Of a stretch of DNA of 52,598 nucleotides, positions 40,367 through 49,830 are shown piece after piece. Every line of letters begins with the position of its first letter. The first letter of the stretch is position 1. The translations under genes and the position numbers were made by a program. The notes under the pieces are model-generated. The model was not told where the DNA came from, ran no database searches, and saw nothing but the letters and a program-made list of their open reading frames with translations. The stretch is from an uncultured Cytophaga sp. (lineage in GTDB: Bacteria; Bacteroidota; Bacteroidia; Cytophagales; Cytophagaceae): positions 1 through 52,598 of the forward strand of contig NZ_CALMGQ010000145.1 in NCBI RefSeq assembly GCF_937863595.1, in the 5' to 3' direction.

Positions 40367-41628
40367 GATTGCACAATTATACATTACTATATATCTCTAT
40401 TGCGCTATTTTTTATCATAGGTGTTTGGGCAAGTATTTTTTACATCCAAATGTTAGACGAAATATACGACAGCATAGATGATACACTTGGGAATAATAAA
40501 GCACTGATTATAAAAAAATCGAAAACGGATACGACTATTCTTTATAAATCTGATTTTGAAGAAAGTAATTATTCCATAAAAAAAATTGATGCAGCGTCTG
40601 CAAAAAAAATGAAAGACGTGTATGTAGATACGCTGATGTATATGGCTAATGAAGACGATATGGAAATTGTTCGTTTATTAAAAACAGTTTTTACAATCAA
40701 TCATGTCGATTATTATGAATTGAATGTCATCTCTTCTATGGTAGAAGAAGATGATTTGATGGAAGATTTATTCTATTCGCTTTTCTGGTTATATGGTATT
40801 TTATTGGTCAGCATATTTACTGTAAACACGCTTGTGTTGCGTAAAGTATGGAAACCTTTTTATAGCCTCATACAACAATTAGAACATTTTAATATTACGA
40901 AAAGTGCCTTTGTAGCTCCGCAAACTAAGGTCCACGAATTTAAATTGTTAAATAAATCCATTGAATCATTGCTCAAAAAAAACAGTGAATTGTATATCAG
41001 TCAAAAACAATTTATAGAGAATGCTTCGCACGAGTTGCAAACGCCTTTAGCAATAAGTATAAATAAGTTAGAACTGCTTTCAGAAAAAAATGATCTTACC
41101 GAAGCAGATATGATTTTATTGACTGCTGCAATAGAAAATTTGCAACGCCTAACCCGTTTAAATAAATCTTTGCTCTTATTATCTAAAATTGAAAACAAGC
41201 AATATGCGGATGAAACTACTGTTGCTGTGTCAAGCATTTGCAAACGTTTAAGTGAAGATTTTGAAGACTTGGCTGAATTTAAAAACATACAGATATCCTT
41301 TGAAAAACAAGCAGATTTAAACATCCAGATAAATGCCGACCTAGCAGAAATATTATGCAGCAACATTATTAAAAATGCAATTGTACATACTGATAATGGA
41401 GGCTTTGTAACCATTAGCGTAAAACAACATTCCATCCTTATTGAAAACAGCGGCGACAAAGCATTAGACTCAGAAAAAGTGTTTCAACGTTTTTATAAAA
41501 ATGCAACTAAAAAAAATAATACGGGTTTGGGCTTGGCAATTGTAAAGTCCATCGCGGATAAATATGGATTTGAATTACGTTATTCTTTTATGGACAAACA
41601 TCGAATTGAAATAATTTTCTCAAAATAA
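40363..41628 (+). CDS. Membrane sensor histidine kinase, partner of the OmpR-type regulator
   Basis: 421 residues. Helix 1 about 8-28, a periplasmic domain of about 100 residues, helix 2 about 138-158, a cytoplasmic coiled coil and HisKA with H223 in NASHELQTPLAIS, then an ATPase domain with NIIKNAIVHTDNGG, the short loop ENSGDKALDSEKVFQRFYKN and NTGLGLAIVKSI. Overlap of ATGA with the regulator confirms the pair. Followed 62 bases later by a PepSY-like gene that may be its target or sensor. Confidence 0.92.
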   Translation: MRLHNYTLLYISIALFFIIGVWASIFYIQMLDEIYDSIDDTLGNNKALIIKKSKTDTTILYKSDFEESNYSIKKIDAASAKKMKDVYVDTLMYMANEDDMEIVRLLKTVFTINHVDYYELNVISSMVEEDDLMEDLFYSLFWLYGILLVSIFTVNTLVLRKVWKPFYSLIQQLEHFNITKSAFVAPQTKVHEFKLLNKSIESLLKKNSELYISQKQFIENASHELQTPLAISINKLELLSEKNDLTEADMILLTAAIENLQRLTRLNKSLLLLSKIENKQYADETTVAVSSICKRLSEDFEDLAEFKNIQISFEKQADLNIQINADLAEILCSNIIKNAIVHTDNGGFVTISVKQHSILIENSGDKALDSEKVFQRFYKNATKKNNTGLGLAIVKSIADKYGFELRYSFMDKHRIEIIFSK

Positions 41629-41690
41629 TATATTCCCAATTCTTTCCCATTTTGAGTTTTATCTTGTATTCATATTAAACATCTATCACT

Positions 41691-42128
41691 ATGAAAAAAT
41701 TATCTATCTTATTATTCCTCGCTGCAACAAGCTGCGCATCGTTTGCACAAGACATCGCACAAAAAGATGTGCCTGCAGTTGTTGTTAATGCCTTTCAACA
41801 AAAATTTCCAAATCAAGCAAATGTTGAATGGGAATTGAAAAGAGGTTTGTACGAAGCAGAGTTTGAAATTAAAACCATGGACCACAGTGTGTATTTAGAC
41901 AGTACAGGTAAAGTTGTGAAACACAAGCAAGAAATTGCTGAAACCGAATTACCTGCTGTAGTTATGGCTACTATTAAAAAAGATTTTGCTGGATACAAAT
42001 TAGAAGATCCAAAGAAAATTGAAGAAGGTACAACCGTTACGTACAAAGTTGAATTGGAAAAAGGAACAGACGAACGTAAAGTAACGTTTGGTACCGATGG
42101 AAAAGTGATCGTGAATAAAGCAGACTAA
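41691..42128 (+). CDS. Secreted PepSY-like (DUF2874-type) protein
   Basis: 145 residues. A signal peptide ends near SFAQ. Two PepSY-like repeats: VPAVVVNAFQQKFPNQANVEWELKRGLYEAEFEI and LPAVVMATIKKDFAGYKLEDPKKIEEGTTVTYKVELEKG, each ending with a hairpin strand. Proteins of this kind are often the gene next to an OmpR/kinase pair in Bacteroidota, consistent with a role in signalling or as the regulated output. Start RBS is weak, as usual for the phylum. Confidence 0.87.
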   Translation: MKKLSILLFLAATSCASFAQDIAQKDVPAVVVNAFQQKFPNQANVEWELKRGLYEAEFEIKTMDHSVYLDSTGKVVKHKQEIAETELPAVVMATIKKDFAGYKLEDPKKIEEGTTVTYKVELEKGTDERKVTFGTDGKVIVNKAD

Positions 42129-42155
42129 TTTCATTATTATGCTTGCTCCTCCAAG

Positions 42156-42185
42156 GATGGTTGGTCGAAAAGACACATCCATGGC
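42156..42185 (+). repeat. 30-bp hairpin repeat, copy 1
   Basis: GATGGTTGGTCGAAAAGACA followed by CATCCATGGC. It differs from copy 2 (42393-42422) at one base. The unit folds as GGTC GAAAA GAC with outer ATGG/CCAT pairs. Confidence 0.75.
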
Positions 42186-42237
42186 AAACTTCGGTTCATA
42201 AGTGTAATTCTTAATCCGCGATTCATCCACCTTTATT

Positions 42238-42285
42238 GATCTTAAAAATAGCCCAAGATAAATATCTTGGGCTATTTTTAAGATC
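42238..42285. terminator. Strong bidirectional hairpin terminator
   Basis: 23-bp perfect stem (42238-42260 with 42263-42285) with a 2-base centre, GC-core GCCC/GGGC and T-run on both strands. Serves the PepSY-like gene (+) and may serve the exporter (-). Confidence 0.8.
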
Positions 42286-42392
42286 TGTTTTTACAACACT
42301 AATTATTTATCCGTATTGAACTGTAAACGAATGACAGCTTTATACATCAATCTATAAACTTTTTTCAGGACGAGTCACACTATAGATTTTAA

Positions 42393-42422
42393 GATGGTTG
42401 GTCGAAAAGACACAACCATGGC
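42393..42422 (+). repeat. 30-bp hairpin repeat, copy 2
   Basis: GATGGTTGGTCGAAAAGACA followed by CAACCATGGC. ATGGTTG pairs with CAACCAT and GTC with GAC around GAAAA, with one bulged A, giving a near-perfect hairpin. Confidence 0.78.
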
Positions 42423-42470
42423 GTAAATTTTTAGCCTTAGGATTTAGGTATTTAGCCCTAAGCATTCCGC

Positions 42471-44219
42471 TTATATTCGCGCTTGGTAGGTATGCAATTC
42501 ATAATACCTTCCCTCCTTCGCAATCAGTTCCGTATGGTTTCCTTGCTCCGCAATTTTTCCGTTTTCAATTACTAATATTTGATTGGCTTTTCTAATTGTA
42601 CTCAATCTGTGTGCGATTACAAAAGTTGTTCTGCCTTTCATTAATTCGGCCAAACTTTGTTGTATCAAGGATTCGCTTTGTGTATCTAAATTAGAAGTGG
42701 CTTCATCCAAAATAATAATTTTAGGATCTGCTAAGATTGCACGTGCAATGGCAATACGCTGACGTTGCCCGCCTGATAATTTTACACCACGCTCGCCAAT
42801 TAAGGTATCCAAGCCTTCACCAAAACGATCTGTAAATTCATTCACGTAACCTGCTTTCACGGCGTTCAACAATTGCTCTTCCGTAGCATCTGGTCTCGGG
42901 AATAAAATATTTTCTCTGATCGTTCCTTCAAACAAAAAATCATCTTGTAATACCACACCCAAATTTCTACGATAGCTGCTTAAGGTAACTTCTGATAAAT
43001 CAATCCCATCGATGGTGATTTTTCCTGATTCTGCATTTAAGAACGTTGCGACCAAGCCTGCAATTGTAGACTTGCCCGAACCTGATGTTCCTACCAATGC
43101 CGTTACTGTTCCGGCTGGTGCATCAAAACTCACATTGTTTAATACTTCTTTTCCTTCTACATAAGCAAAACACACATTATCAAATTTAATATCCCCTTTG
43201 ATTTCATTTAATGCAATCGTTCTTTTTACGCTATCTTCTTCTGCATCCATGTTCATAATTTCTTCGGTACGATCAAGACCTGCAAATGCTTCCGTAAGCT
43301 GACTGCCAATGTTACTCATTTGTACAATGGGTGCAATCATAAAGCCTAAATACATTGTGAACGACAAAAACTCTCCGCTCGTCATTTGTCCATTAATCAT
43401 CAAATAACCACCAATGCCCATAATCCCTAAGGTTGCCATACCCAATAAGAACAACGAAGCACTCGCAATCAATGAAGTAGATGTTAAGCTTTGTTTTACA
43501 TTTTCAAACAAGCGCTGCACTCCTGTTTCAAACGACTTGTTCTCTTGTTCTTCCGCATTAAATCCTTTGATGATGCGCACACCATTTAACGTTTCTGTTA
43601 ATCTACCTGTAACTTCTGCATTAATAATTCCACGCATTTTAAAGATTGGTCGGACATAACCAAATGCCTTCATCGCTATCACGGCAAAAATGGCAACGGG
43701 CACCAATACGTATACCGTCATCAGTGCATTGATCTTTATTAGTAGGACCAATGCAATAACAGACGTAATTGTTCCGCCAATTAATTGGACCAAACCTGTA
43801 CCAATTAAATTTCGAACACCTTCAACATCCGTCATAATCCGAGATACCAAAGCGCCCGATTTATTATTGTCGAAATAACTGATTGGCAAGCTCAATATTT
43901 TGCGTTGCACTTGTACCCGTAATTTTGAAATCAACAATTGCGCTTCCACGCTGAGAAGCTTTGTTAACAAGTACGAAATACCTGCATTTACGGTAATGGA
44001 TAAACCAACTACCCACAAAATTGTATACAGCATGTGCATGTCTTTATGCGCAACGACATCATCCAACAAGTATTTACTTGCGCCTGGTAACACCAAACTA
44101 GACAATCTACTGATGATGATTAATATCAAACCTATAAAAAGAATTTTTCTTCGGGGCCAAATGATTGTTTTAAAAACCTGACTAAGTGTTACTTTGCTTT
44201 TACTTTTAATTTTTTCCAT
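42471..44219 (-). CDS. ABC exporter half-transporter (MsbA-like)
   Basis: 582 residues with the ABCB layout: six membrane helices (20-310), intracellular loops, then the nucleotide-binding domain (about 340-580) with Walker A GTSGSGKST, Q-loop VVLQDDFLFEG, signature LSGGQRQRIAIARAIL, Walker B ILDEATSNLD and the H-loop VIAHRLSTI. It is a homodimeric exporter of lipids or drugs. MsbA-like sequence is suggested but substrate is unproven. Monocistronic; the stop at 42471 is near hairpin repeats. Confidence 0.93.
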   Translation of the reverse strand: MEKIKSKSKVTLSQVFKTIIWPRRKILFIGLILIIISRLSSLVLPGASKYLLDDVVAHKDMHMLYTILWVVGLSITVNAGISYLLTKLLSVEAQLLISKLRVQVQRKILSLPISYFDNNKSGALVSRIMTDVEGVRNLIGTGLVQLIGGTITSVIALVLLIKINALMTVYVLVPVAIFAVIAMKAFGYVRPIFKMRGIINAEVTGRLTETLNGVRIIKGFNAEEQENKSFETGVQRLFENVKQSLTSTSLIASASLFLLGMATLGIMGIGGYLMINGQMTSGEFLSFTMYLGFMIAPIVQMSNIGSQLTEAFAGLDRTEEIMNMDAEEDSVKRTIALNEIKGDIKFDNVCFAYVEGKEVLNNVSFDAPAGTVTALVGTSGSGKSTIAGLVATFLNAESGKITIDGIDLSEVTLSSYRRNLGVVLQDDFLFEGTIRENILFPRPDATEEQLLNAVKAGYVNEFTDRFGEGLDTLIGERGVKLSGGQRQRIAIARAILADPKIIILDEATSNLDTQSESLIQQSLAELMKGRTTFVIAHRLSTIRKANQILVIENGKIAEQGNHTELIAKEGRYYELHTYQARI

Positions 44220-44480
44220 TATCTATTTTGAATGTAAAAAGATTCTAATTTTAAAGGTACAACACAAAACGTGTATGTATTGATATAGTCGTATTAAAAT
44301 TGGTTTTATTGTATGAAAAAAGAATGAATCAATAGAATTCAAGACTGTAACCCTTATGGAGACAAAAATTATTGGAATTTAAAGGATTGATAATGGCTAT
44401 ACCTTGGTAGAGCATGCACTCAAAAAAAGAAAAGAGTGTGTTTTCAAAAACAACTATTTGAAATAGAGATAAATAAAAAT

Positions 44481-45362
44481 CTACACAAACTGCTCTAACA
44501 ATTCTATACGCTTTTCAATAGGCGGGTGCGTAGAAAATAAATTTCCAAAGAAACTCGTTTCCGCTATTTGTGGGTTGTGCATGAATAACTGCGCCACATC
44601 TTTTCGGGTTACTGCTTCAATATATGGGTCTTCTGAGATTTTACGCAAGGCGGAAGCCAGTGCATAAGGCTTTTTTGTTATTTCTGCTGCGCCCGCATCT
44701 GCCAAGTATTCGCGCTTACGCGAAATAGCAAAGTGTAACAGACGTGCAATAAAAAATGCAAGAATCGATGCGCCAATTGCCATAAGGATTACAGGTAAAT
44801 TACTTTTGCCGTCGTTGCTTCTGCCAGAGAAAAATCGACTATACTGTGCCGATTGAGCAATAAAAGAAAATATACCCACGAACACAATCGATATCATAAG
44901 CAAGCGAACATCTCTGTTTATAATGTGCGAAAGTTCATGTGCTAGTACACCTTCTAACTCTTCATCATTCAATTTCTCTATGATTCCTCTTGACAAAGTA
45001 ATTGTGAATGTGTTTTCATTAATGCCGCTCGCAAAAGCATTTAAGGACATGTCGTCAATGATATTTAATTTAGGCATTGGCATACCTTGCGAAATACAAA
45101 TGTTTTCAAGCAAGTTGTAGACCCGAGGTTGTTGGCTGCGCGACATGGGCTCAGAAGCAGTTGCTCTTTCAATCATATTTGTATGCTGAAAATACGCAAA
45201 CACAAACCAAATTGCCGACCCACACAGAAATAAAAAAGCTACTTGAGGCGAACCTGTTAGGATTAAACCCAGTATAATAAGTATAAGCGGAAACAAAAAA
45301 AGAAGTACAATAGATTTTCTATTGTTACTTCTAATTTGTTTTTGAATGCCGATGTATTCCAC
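44481..45362 (-). CDS. htpX: HtpX-like M48 metalloprotease
   Basis: 293 residues. Helices at about 18-58 and 155-170 and 188-210, with the zinc motif HELSH (142-146) and third ligand in FAISRKREYLADAGA. The HtpX role is quality control of inner-membrane proteins. It lies 13 bases downstream of a LemA gene, a pairing seen in many bacteria. The adjacent orientation suggests one operon (LemA first). Confidence 0.93.
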   Translation of the reverse strand: MEYIGIQKQIRSNNRKSIVLLFLFPLILIILGLILTGSPQVAFLFLCGSAIWFVFAYFQHTNMIERATASEPMSRSQQPRVYNLLENICISQGMPMPKLNIIDDMSLNAFASGINENTFTITLSRGIIEKLNDEELEGVLAHELSHIINRDVRLLMISIVFVGIFSFIAQSAQYSRFFSGRSNDGKSNLPVILMAIGASILAFFIARLLHFAISRKREYLADAGAAEITKKPYALASALRKISEDPYIEAVTRKDVAQLFMHNPQIAETSFFGNLFSTHPPIEKRIELLEQFV

Positions 45363-45375
45363 GTGTTAACTGAAT

Positions 45376-45936
45376 TTAAAATTTAATTACAGGTGGCTCT
45401 TCCATCATTTGTCTTTTCTCTGCTCCCACGTCATACATGGTTTCTCTTTGAAAATTATAGCGTTTCGCGATCATGTTATTGGGAAACGATTCTACCGAGG
45501 TATTGTATTCTTTTGTAGCAGCATTAAAGAAACGACGTGCAGCGGCAAGTTTGTTTTCAATGTCGCTAATCTCTTGTTGTAATTGCAAAAAGTTTTGATT
45601 CGCTTTTAAATCTGGATAGGCTTCAACCGTAATGCGCAAGCCTTGTAAGGCCGAAGTCAGTTGATTATCGGATTTAATTTTGTCGTCAATAGAACTTGCA
45701 CTTAATACACTGTTACGCGCTGCAATAACATCCGTTAACGTTTTGCTTTCGTGACCTGCATATCCTTTTACTGTTTCTACCAACTGCGGAACAAGATCGC
45801 TACGTTGTTTCAACTGTACATCAATATCCGAAAACGCTTGCTCGCGTCTGTTGCGCAAACCAACCAATGAGTTATAAATGCTTACCAACCAAAATATGAT
45901 TAGAACAATCGGTATAAGAATTACAAGAATTGCCAT
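45376..45936 (-). CDS. lemA: LemA-family protein
   Basis: 186 residues. One N-terminal helix (3-25), then the family signature YNSLVGLRNRREQAFSDIDVQLKQRSDLVPQLVETVKGYAGHE, ITVEAYPDLKANQNFLQLQQEISDIENKLAAARRFFNAATKEYNTSVESFPNN, typical of the four-helix LemA fold. Extracytoplasmic with an anchor. Operon with HtpX (13-base gap). Function is not established. Confidence 0.95.
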   Translation of the reverse strand: MAILVILIPIVLIIFWLVSIYNSLVGLRNRREQAFSDIDVQLKQRSDLVPQLVETVKGYAGHESKTLTDVIAARNSVLSASSIDDKIKSDNQLTSALQGLRITVEAYPDLKANQNFLQLQQEISDIENKLAAARRFFNAATKEYNTSVESFPNNMIAKRYNFQRETMYDVGAEKRQMMEEPPVIKF

Positions 45937-46114
45937 TATTAAAATATTGTTTAGATGGTTTGAACTTAAAAATTACCCATTTAAGAAATGGAAACAAAGA
46001 AGTATTTTTTAAATACCAGATTTAGCAAATTTCCTAATATTTTTGTCTTCGTATCCTTTATATTAACAATTGTTAACATTTTCATTATCAATTTTTTACT
46101 TATATTTTTATATG

Positions 46115-46122
46115 TACTTTTG
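46115..46122 (+). promoter_or_regulatory. Candidate Bacteroidota -7 promoter box upstream of the YiaA/B-type gene
   Basis: TACTTTTG fits TAnnTTTG exactly, 20 bases before the start at 46143. The -33 side is only a T-run at about 46092-46097. Short 5' leader expected. Confidence 0.5.
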
Positions 46123-46142
46123 GGCATAAACCAAATCAAATT

Positions 46143-46574
46143 ATGAATCAGAAACCTTCTAATGCTTTTATTGGTGCATCATGGATAGCTCTCGTAGCTG
46201 GTATGGTAGGATATTTAATCGGCTTATGGCGATCAGATATGTTGTTAAGTGAAAAAGGATATTACTTTACTATATTGATGTATGGCTTGTTCTCCGTAGT
46301 GTCTTTACAAAAAGCAGTTCGCGACCGTATTGAAGACGTTGTTGTAACCGATATTTATTTCGGTTTGGCTTGGTTTTCGAGTTTGCTTTCCATCGCTTTA
46401 CTTATCGTTGGTTTATGGAATGCAGAATTACTGCCGAGTGAAAAAGGTTTTTATGCATTCTCTTTTTTGTTATCTCTGTTTGCAGTTATTACCGTGCAAA
46501 AAAATACTCGAGATAGTCAGGTATATAAAAAACCTGATTCGCGTCAAATTAAGGCAGATTACTCCGGTGAATAA
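46143..46574 (+). CDS. YiaA/YiaB-type inner-membrane protein
   Basis: 143 residues, four helices in two similar halves. Each half has the pattern of membrane helix, S-EKGYY/FY, helix, then VxLQKxxRD: LSEKGYYFTILMYGLFSVVSLQKAVRD and LPSEKGFYAFSFLLSLFAVITVQKNTRD. This is the YiaA/YiaB family duplication. The inner membrane location is expected; function unknown. Own terminator. Confidence 0.86.
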   Translation: MNQKPSNAFIGASWIALVAGMVGYLIGLWRSDMLLSEKGYYFTILMYGLFSVVSLQKAVRDRIEDVVVTDIYFGLAWFSSLLSIALLIVGLWNAELLPSEKGFYAFSFLLSLFAVITVQKNTRDSQVYKKPDSRQIKADYSGE

Positions 46575-46601
46575 TTAAATTTTTCCTCTTCTATTTTTTC
46601 T

Positions 46602-46634
46602 AAAGCCTACAATGTGAATAACATTGTAGGCTTT
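46602..46634 (+). terminator. Terminator of the YiaA/B-type gene
   Basis: 14-bp perfect stem (46602-46615 with 46621-46634), 5-base loop, followed by TATTTTTTGG. Confidence 0.87.
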
Positions 46635-46744
46635 TATTTTTTGGATCTATCTGATTTTTAGTACTTTATAAAAAATGGACTACTATATTGGTTCCTATTT
46701 TATGTAATCGTTCAAAATTATAAAAGTATGTAAGTTACGTTCCT

Positions 46745-47389
46745 TCACACCCGAAACACCCTTTCCCCCGTCGATACATAAATCTCTGCATCTTTATCTT
46801 TTGGCATACGTGCCAAACCTGTTAGTCCACCGAAGGCAGGCAGAATTAAACTATTTTTTTTCTTATAAAAACAGGGCAATGCTAAACGTTGTCTGCCTTT
46901 ACCAAACAATACAAATCCTGGATGTATGTGACCTGTAATGATAAACTCATGTTCTGCTATTTCAATGACATCGTGGGCAAAAATAATATTACCTTCCTTC
47001 AAGGTGTTTTTGTATACCACCACATTGTATTTTTCGTAGTGGTGCATCTGCAAAATATCGTGATTACCGCGTACCAAGATACATTCCGTATCCGGATGCT
47101 TCTTCAATAGGGATCCAAAATATTCCCACTCTTGATTGTATGCGCTGTGAAACAAATCACCTAAAATCAATAATCGTTTCGGGTGATACATTTCCAATAA
47201 ATGATCTAATTGAATTAAGTCCTCCAAACCAGATTCTATTGGTATCGCCATGCCGTTCTTTCTAAAATGCGAGGCCTTACCCAAATGCAGATCCGAAAGA
47301 ATTAGCGTTTGTTTCTCTTTCCAAAAAAGTGCTTTCTGCGGAAGGATTTCAAATGTATTGTTATCGATGTGGAACACGGGTATTTCCAT
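46745..47389 (-). CDS. pdeM: Ligase-associated metallophosphoesterase
   Basis: 214 residues, calcineurin-like phosphatase with DLHLGK, GDLFHS, RGNHDIL, GHIHPG, all metal ligands in order. It is the PdeM-type member of the ligase-associated repair set and the last gene of the operon. Its ATG overlaps the Lhr stop by one base (TAATG). It likely removes 3'-phosphates or 2',3'-cyclic phosphates from nucleic-acid ends, based on family knowledge. Confidence 0.92.
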   Translation of the reverse strand: MEIPVFHIDNNTFEILPQKALFWKEKQTLILSDLHLGKASHFRKNGMAIPIESGLEDLIQLDHLLEMYHPKRLLILGDLFHSAYNQEWEYFGSLLKKHPDTECILVRGNHDILQMHHYEKYNVVVYKNTLKEGNIIFAHDVIEIAEHEFIITGHIHPGFVLFGKGRQRLALPCFYKKKNSLILPAFGGLTGLARMPKDKDAEIYVSTGERVFRV

Positions 47390-49830
47390 TATTCTTTCTC
47401 TAACTGTGTCTTCATTTTAAACAACCGGTCTTCAAGTGTTTCATTGGTATACTTTCCGCGCATGCGATCCACTAAAATCGGAAAAGCAAATGGGGTTGGT
47501 TTCTTCAGTTTTACTAAAACAAGTTTTTGTTGATTGATACGGGTATACGCTTTTTGCATCCGTGCTATTTCCAATTGAAAATCCAACACTTCGTCATAGG
47601 CTTGTCGCAACAATAAATTCGTTGGGTCGTATTGTTCAAATACTTTAAAAAACAATTCCGCATTGGCTTGTAGGTGTTTTGATTTCATCGACTTTCCAGG
47701 AAAGCCTTGAAAAACCAATCCTGCGATTGATGCTATTTCTCGGAACCGACGACGCGCCATTTCTGTGGAATTGACACTCAACTGTATTTCTTTTTCTAAA
47801 TTTTCAATGCCAAACAAATCCAATTCTAAGGCTTCTTCAATCGGAATTTCTTGATCTGATAATAATTCAAATCCATAATCGTTCATCGCTATTGAAAACG
47901 TCATGGGTTTAATTTCAGAAATTTTTCGCGCAACAATTGCCGCCATACCTTCATGTACAAAGCGTCCTTCAAAGGGATACATAAATACATGATAGCCTTC
48001 GCGCGTTTGAATAGACTCAATCAGAAATTCTTTATTGGATGGTAAGTGGGATCGGCTTGCCTGCAATTCAAACAGCGCTTTTAATTTTATTAACTCTTCC
48101 TCTTCTGCCTGATCGGTATCAAAAAAATGATCTATTTTATATCGAATCATTTCGGATAGTTGGGAAGACAATGGCATCCTTCCTCCTTGCCAACTCGGTA
48201 TCAAGCCTTTTTTTGCTTTACTTTTACGCACCAATACATCCATGTGATGGATGTGTACGATTTCCAAATTGTTTCCCGAAAACCAAAAGACATCGCCTGG
48301 TTTTAATTTTGAAATAAAATTTTCTTCAATGCTTCCGATGCGTTTGCCACTCATAAACTTTACTTGCATAGCCGTATAACTCACAATGGTTCCCATCGAT
48401 AAGCGATGCCGTGTTGCTACTGCTCTACTCGTTACGGTATAGATGCCTTCTTCTATCACGACTTTATGAAATTCATCGTAAGCATCTAAGGCATTTCCGC
48501 CTTTGGTAATAAAATCCAAACACCAAGCAAACTCCTCTGGTGTAACACTTGCATAACAAAACGTTTGTTTGATTTCATTATATATTTCTTCCGCCTTGAA
48601 TCCGTTGGATAATGCAAGCGTAACCAAATACTGAATCAATACATCAAAACTACGCACATAGGGAATACGGCTTTCAACGACATTGCGCTTCAAAGATTCG
48701 CGCATCGCTGCGCCTTCAATAATTTCTAAGGAATTGGTAGGCACAAAATAAATTTTGCTCAATGCACCCGGACTGTGTCCGCTTCTACCAGCGCGTTGCA
48801 TAAATCGTGCTACGCCTTTCGGACTCCCCACTTGTATGACAGTATCCACGGCAGAAAAATCTACACCTAAATCCAAACTAGAGGTACAGATCACGGCTTT
48901 CAATTTTCCTGCGTGTAAATTGTCTTCTACCCAAGCTCGTGTCTTCTGGTCTAAGGAGCCGTGATGCAATGCTATCAAACCTGCTAAGTCTGGCGCTACT
49001 TCTAATAATTGTCTGTACCAAATCTCGGACTGCGAACGGGTATTGGTAAATATTAAAACCGACTGACTGCTATAAATGATCGGAACTACTTTCGGTAATA
49101 ACTTCGTACCTATAAAACCAGCCCAAGGAAAATTTTCAATTACATCTGGAAAAATGGTTTCGATCTCAAGGCGCTTCGGAAGTTCTGCGCGAATCATTTT
49201 TGTTGGACTTGCATAGTTTCCCAACAACACATCTTTTGCTTCCTCTAAATTGCCAATGGTTGCAGAGATTCCCCAGATTTTTAAATCTGGCTTCAAACCT
49301 TTTAATCTCGATAAGGCCAGTTCAATTTGAACGCCTCGTTTGGAGCCGATCAATTCATGCCACTCATCTACCACAACAGTAGAGATATTTTTAAATACTT
49401 CGTCGTATCCTTTTTGTGCAAGTAGTAAATGCAAACTTTCTGGTGTGGTTACCAAAAGCTGCGGCATGTTTTTTTTCTGTTTCGTTTTTTGTGCCGTGGT
49501 TGTATCACCACTGCGTATAGCCACTTCAAAAGGTATCTCTAAATCACTACACGATCTGGACGTTGCATATTGAATTTCTTTTCCGAGTGCACGAATGGGT
49601 GTAATCCAAATGGCTTGCAAGCCGGGTTTCTTTTTTGTTTTGTAATTTGGATTGCGTTGCATGTAATCCAATAGTATTCCAAACCAAACAGAATAGGTTT
49701 TGCCTGTTCCGGTTGGTGCATTTACCAATCCTGAATAACCCGCCAACAGCGCTTCCCAGGTTTCTAATTGAAACGCATATGGTTTCCATTTTTGATTCTT
49801 AAACCAAGCAAGTATGTCTTTTTTCGTCAT
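47389..49830 (-). CDS. Lhr-like ligase-associated DEXH helicase
   Basis: 813 residues. N-terminal SF2 helicase with APTGTGKT (38-45), the DEWH box (155-158, in VVVDEWHEL), SATIGN and, in the second RecA domain, RAGRSGHSPGA. A winged-helix region and a C-terminal DUF-type domain of the Lhr core follow. It belongs to the ligase-associated subset that carries DEWH in place of DEVH. It overlaps the ligase gene by four bases (ATGA) and PdeM by one, indicating a tight operon. It acts on DNA in repair; substrate is not proven. Confidence 0.93.
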   Translation of the reverse strand: MTKKDILAWFKNQKWKPYAFQLETWEALLAGYSGLVNAPTGTGKTYSVWFGILLDYMQRNPNYKTKKKPGLQAIWITPIRALGKEIQYATSRSCSDLEIPFEVAIRSGDTTTAQKTKQKKNMPQLLVTTPESLHLLLAQKGYDEVFKNISTVVVDEWHELIGSKRGVQIELALSRLKGLKPDLKIWGISATIGNLEEAKDVLLGNYASPTKMIRAELPKRLEIETIFPDVIENFPWAGFIGTKLLPKVVPIIYSSQSVLIFTNTRSQSEIWYRQLLEVAPDLAGLIALHHGSLDQKTRAWVEDNLHAGKLKAVICTSSLDLGVDFSAVDTVIQVGSPKGVARFMQRAGRSGHSPGALSKIYFVPTNSLEIIEGAAMRESLKRNVVESRIPYVRSFDVLIQYLVTLALSNGFKAEEIYNEIKQTFCYASVTPEEFAWCLDFITKGGNALDAYDEFHKVVIEEGIYTVTSRAVATRHRLSMGTIVSYTAMQVKFMSGKRIGSIEENFISKLKPGDVFWFSGNNLEIVHIHHMDVLVRKSKAKKGLIPSWQGGRMPLSSQLSEMIRYKIDHFFDTDQAEEEELIKLKALFELQASRSHLPSNKEFLIESIQTREGYHVFMYPFEGRFVHEGMAAIVARKISEIKPMTFSIAMNDYGFELLSDQEIPIEEALELDLFGIENLEKEIQLSVNSTEMARRRFREIASIAGLVFQGFPGKSMKSKHLQANAELFFKVFEQYDPTNLLLRQAYDEVLDFQLEIARMQKAYTRINQQKLVLVKLKKPTPFAFPILVDRMRGKYTNETLEDRLFKMKTQLEKE

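Larger units (their letters stand above)
42186..42470. other. Intergenic region with terminator and second hairpin repeat
   Basis: About 285 bases between convergent genes; it holds the strong hairpin at 42238-42285 and the second 30-bp repeat at 42393-42422. Apart from those I see no gene. Confidence 0.6.

Noticed and set aside
42398-42595. Small plus-strand frame starting in the second hairpin repeat
   Set aside because: It runs opposite the 3' end of the ABC exporter and has no recognisable protein features.
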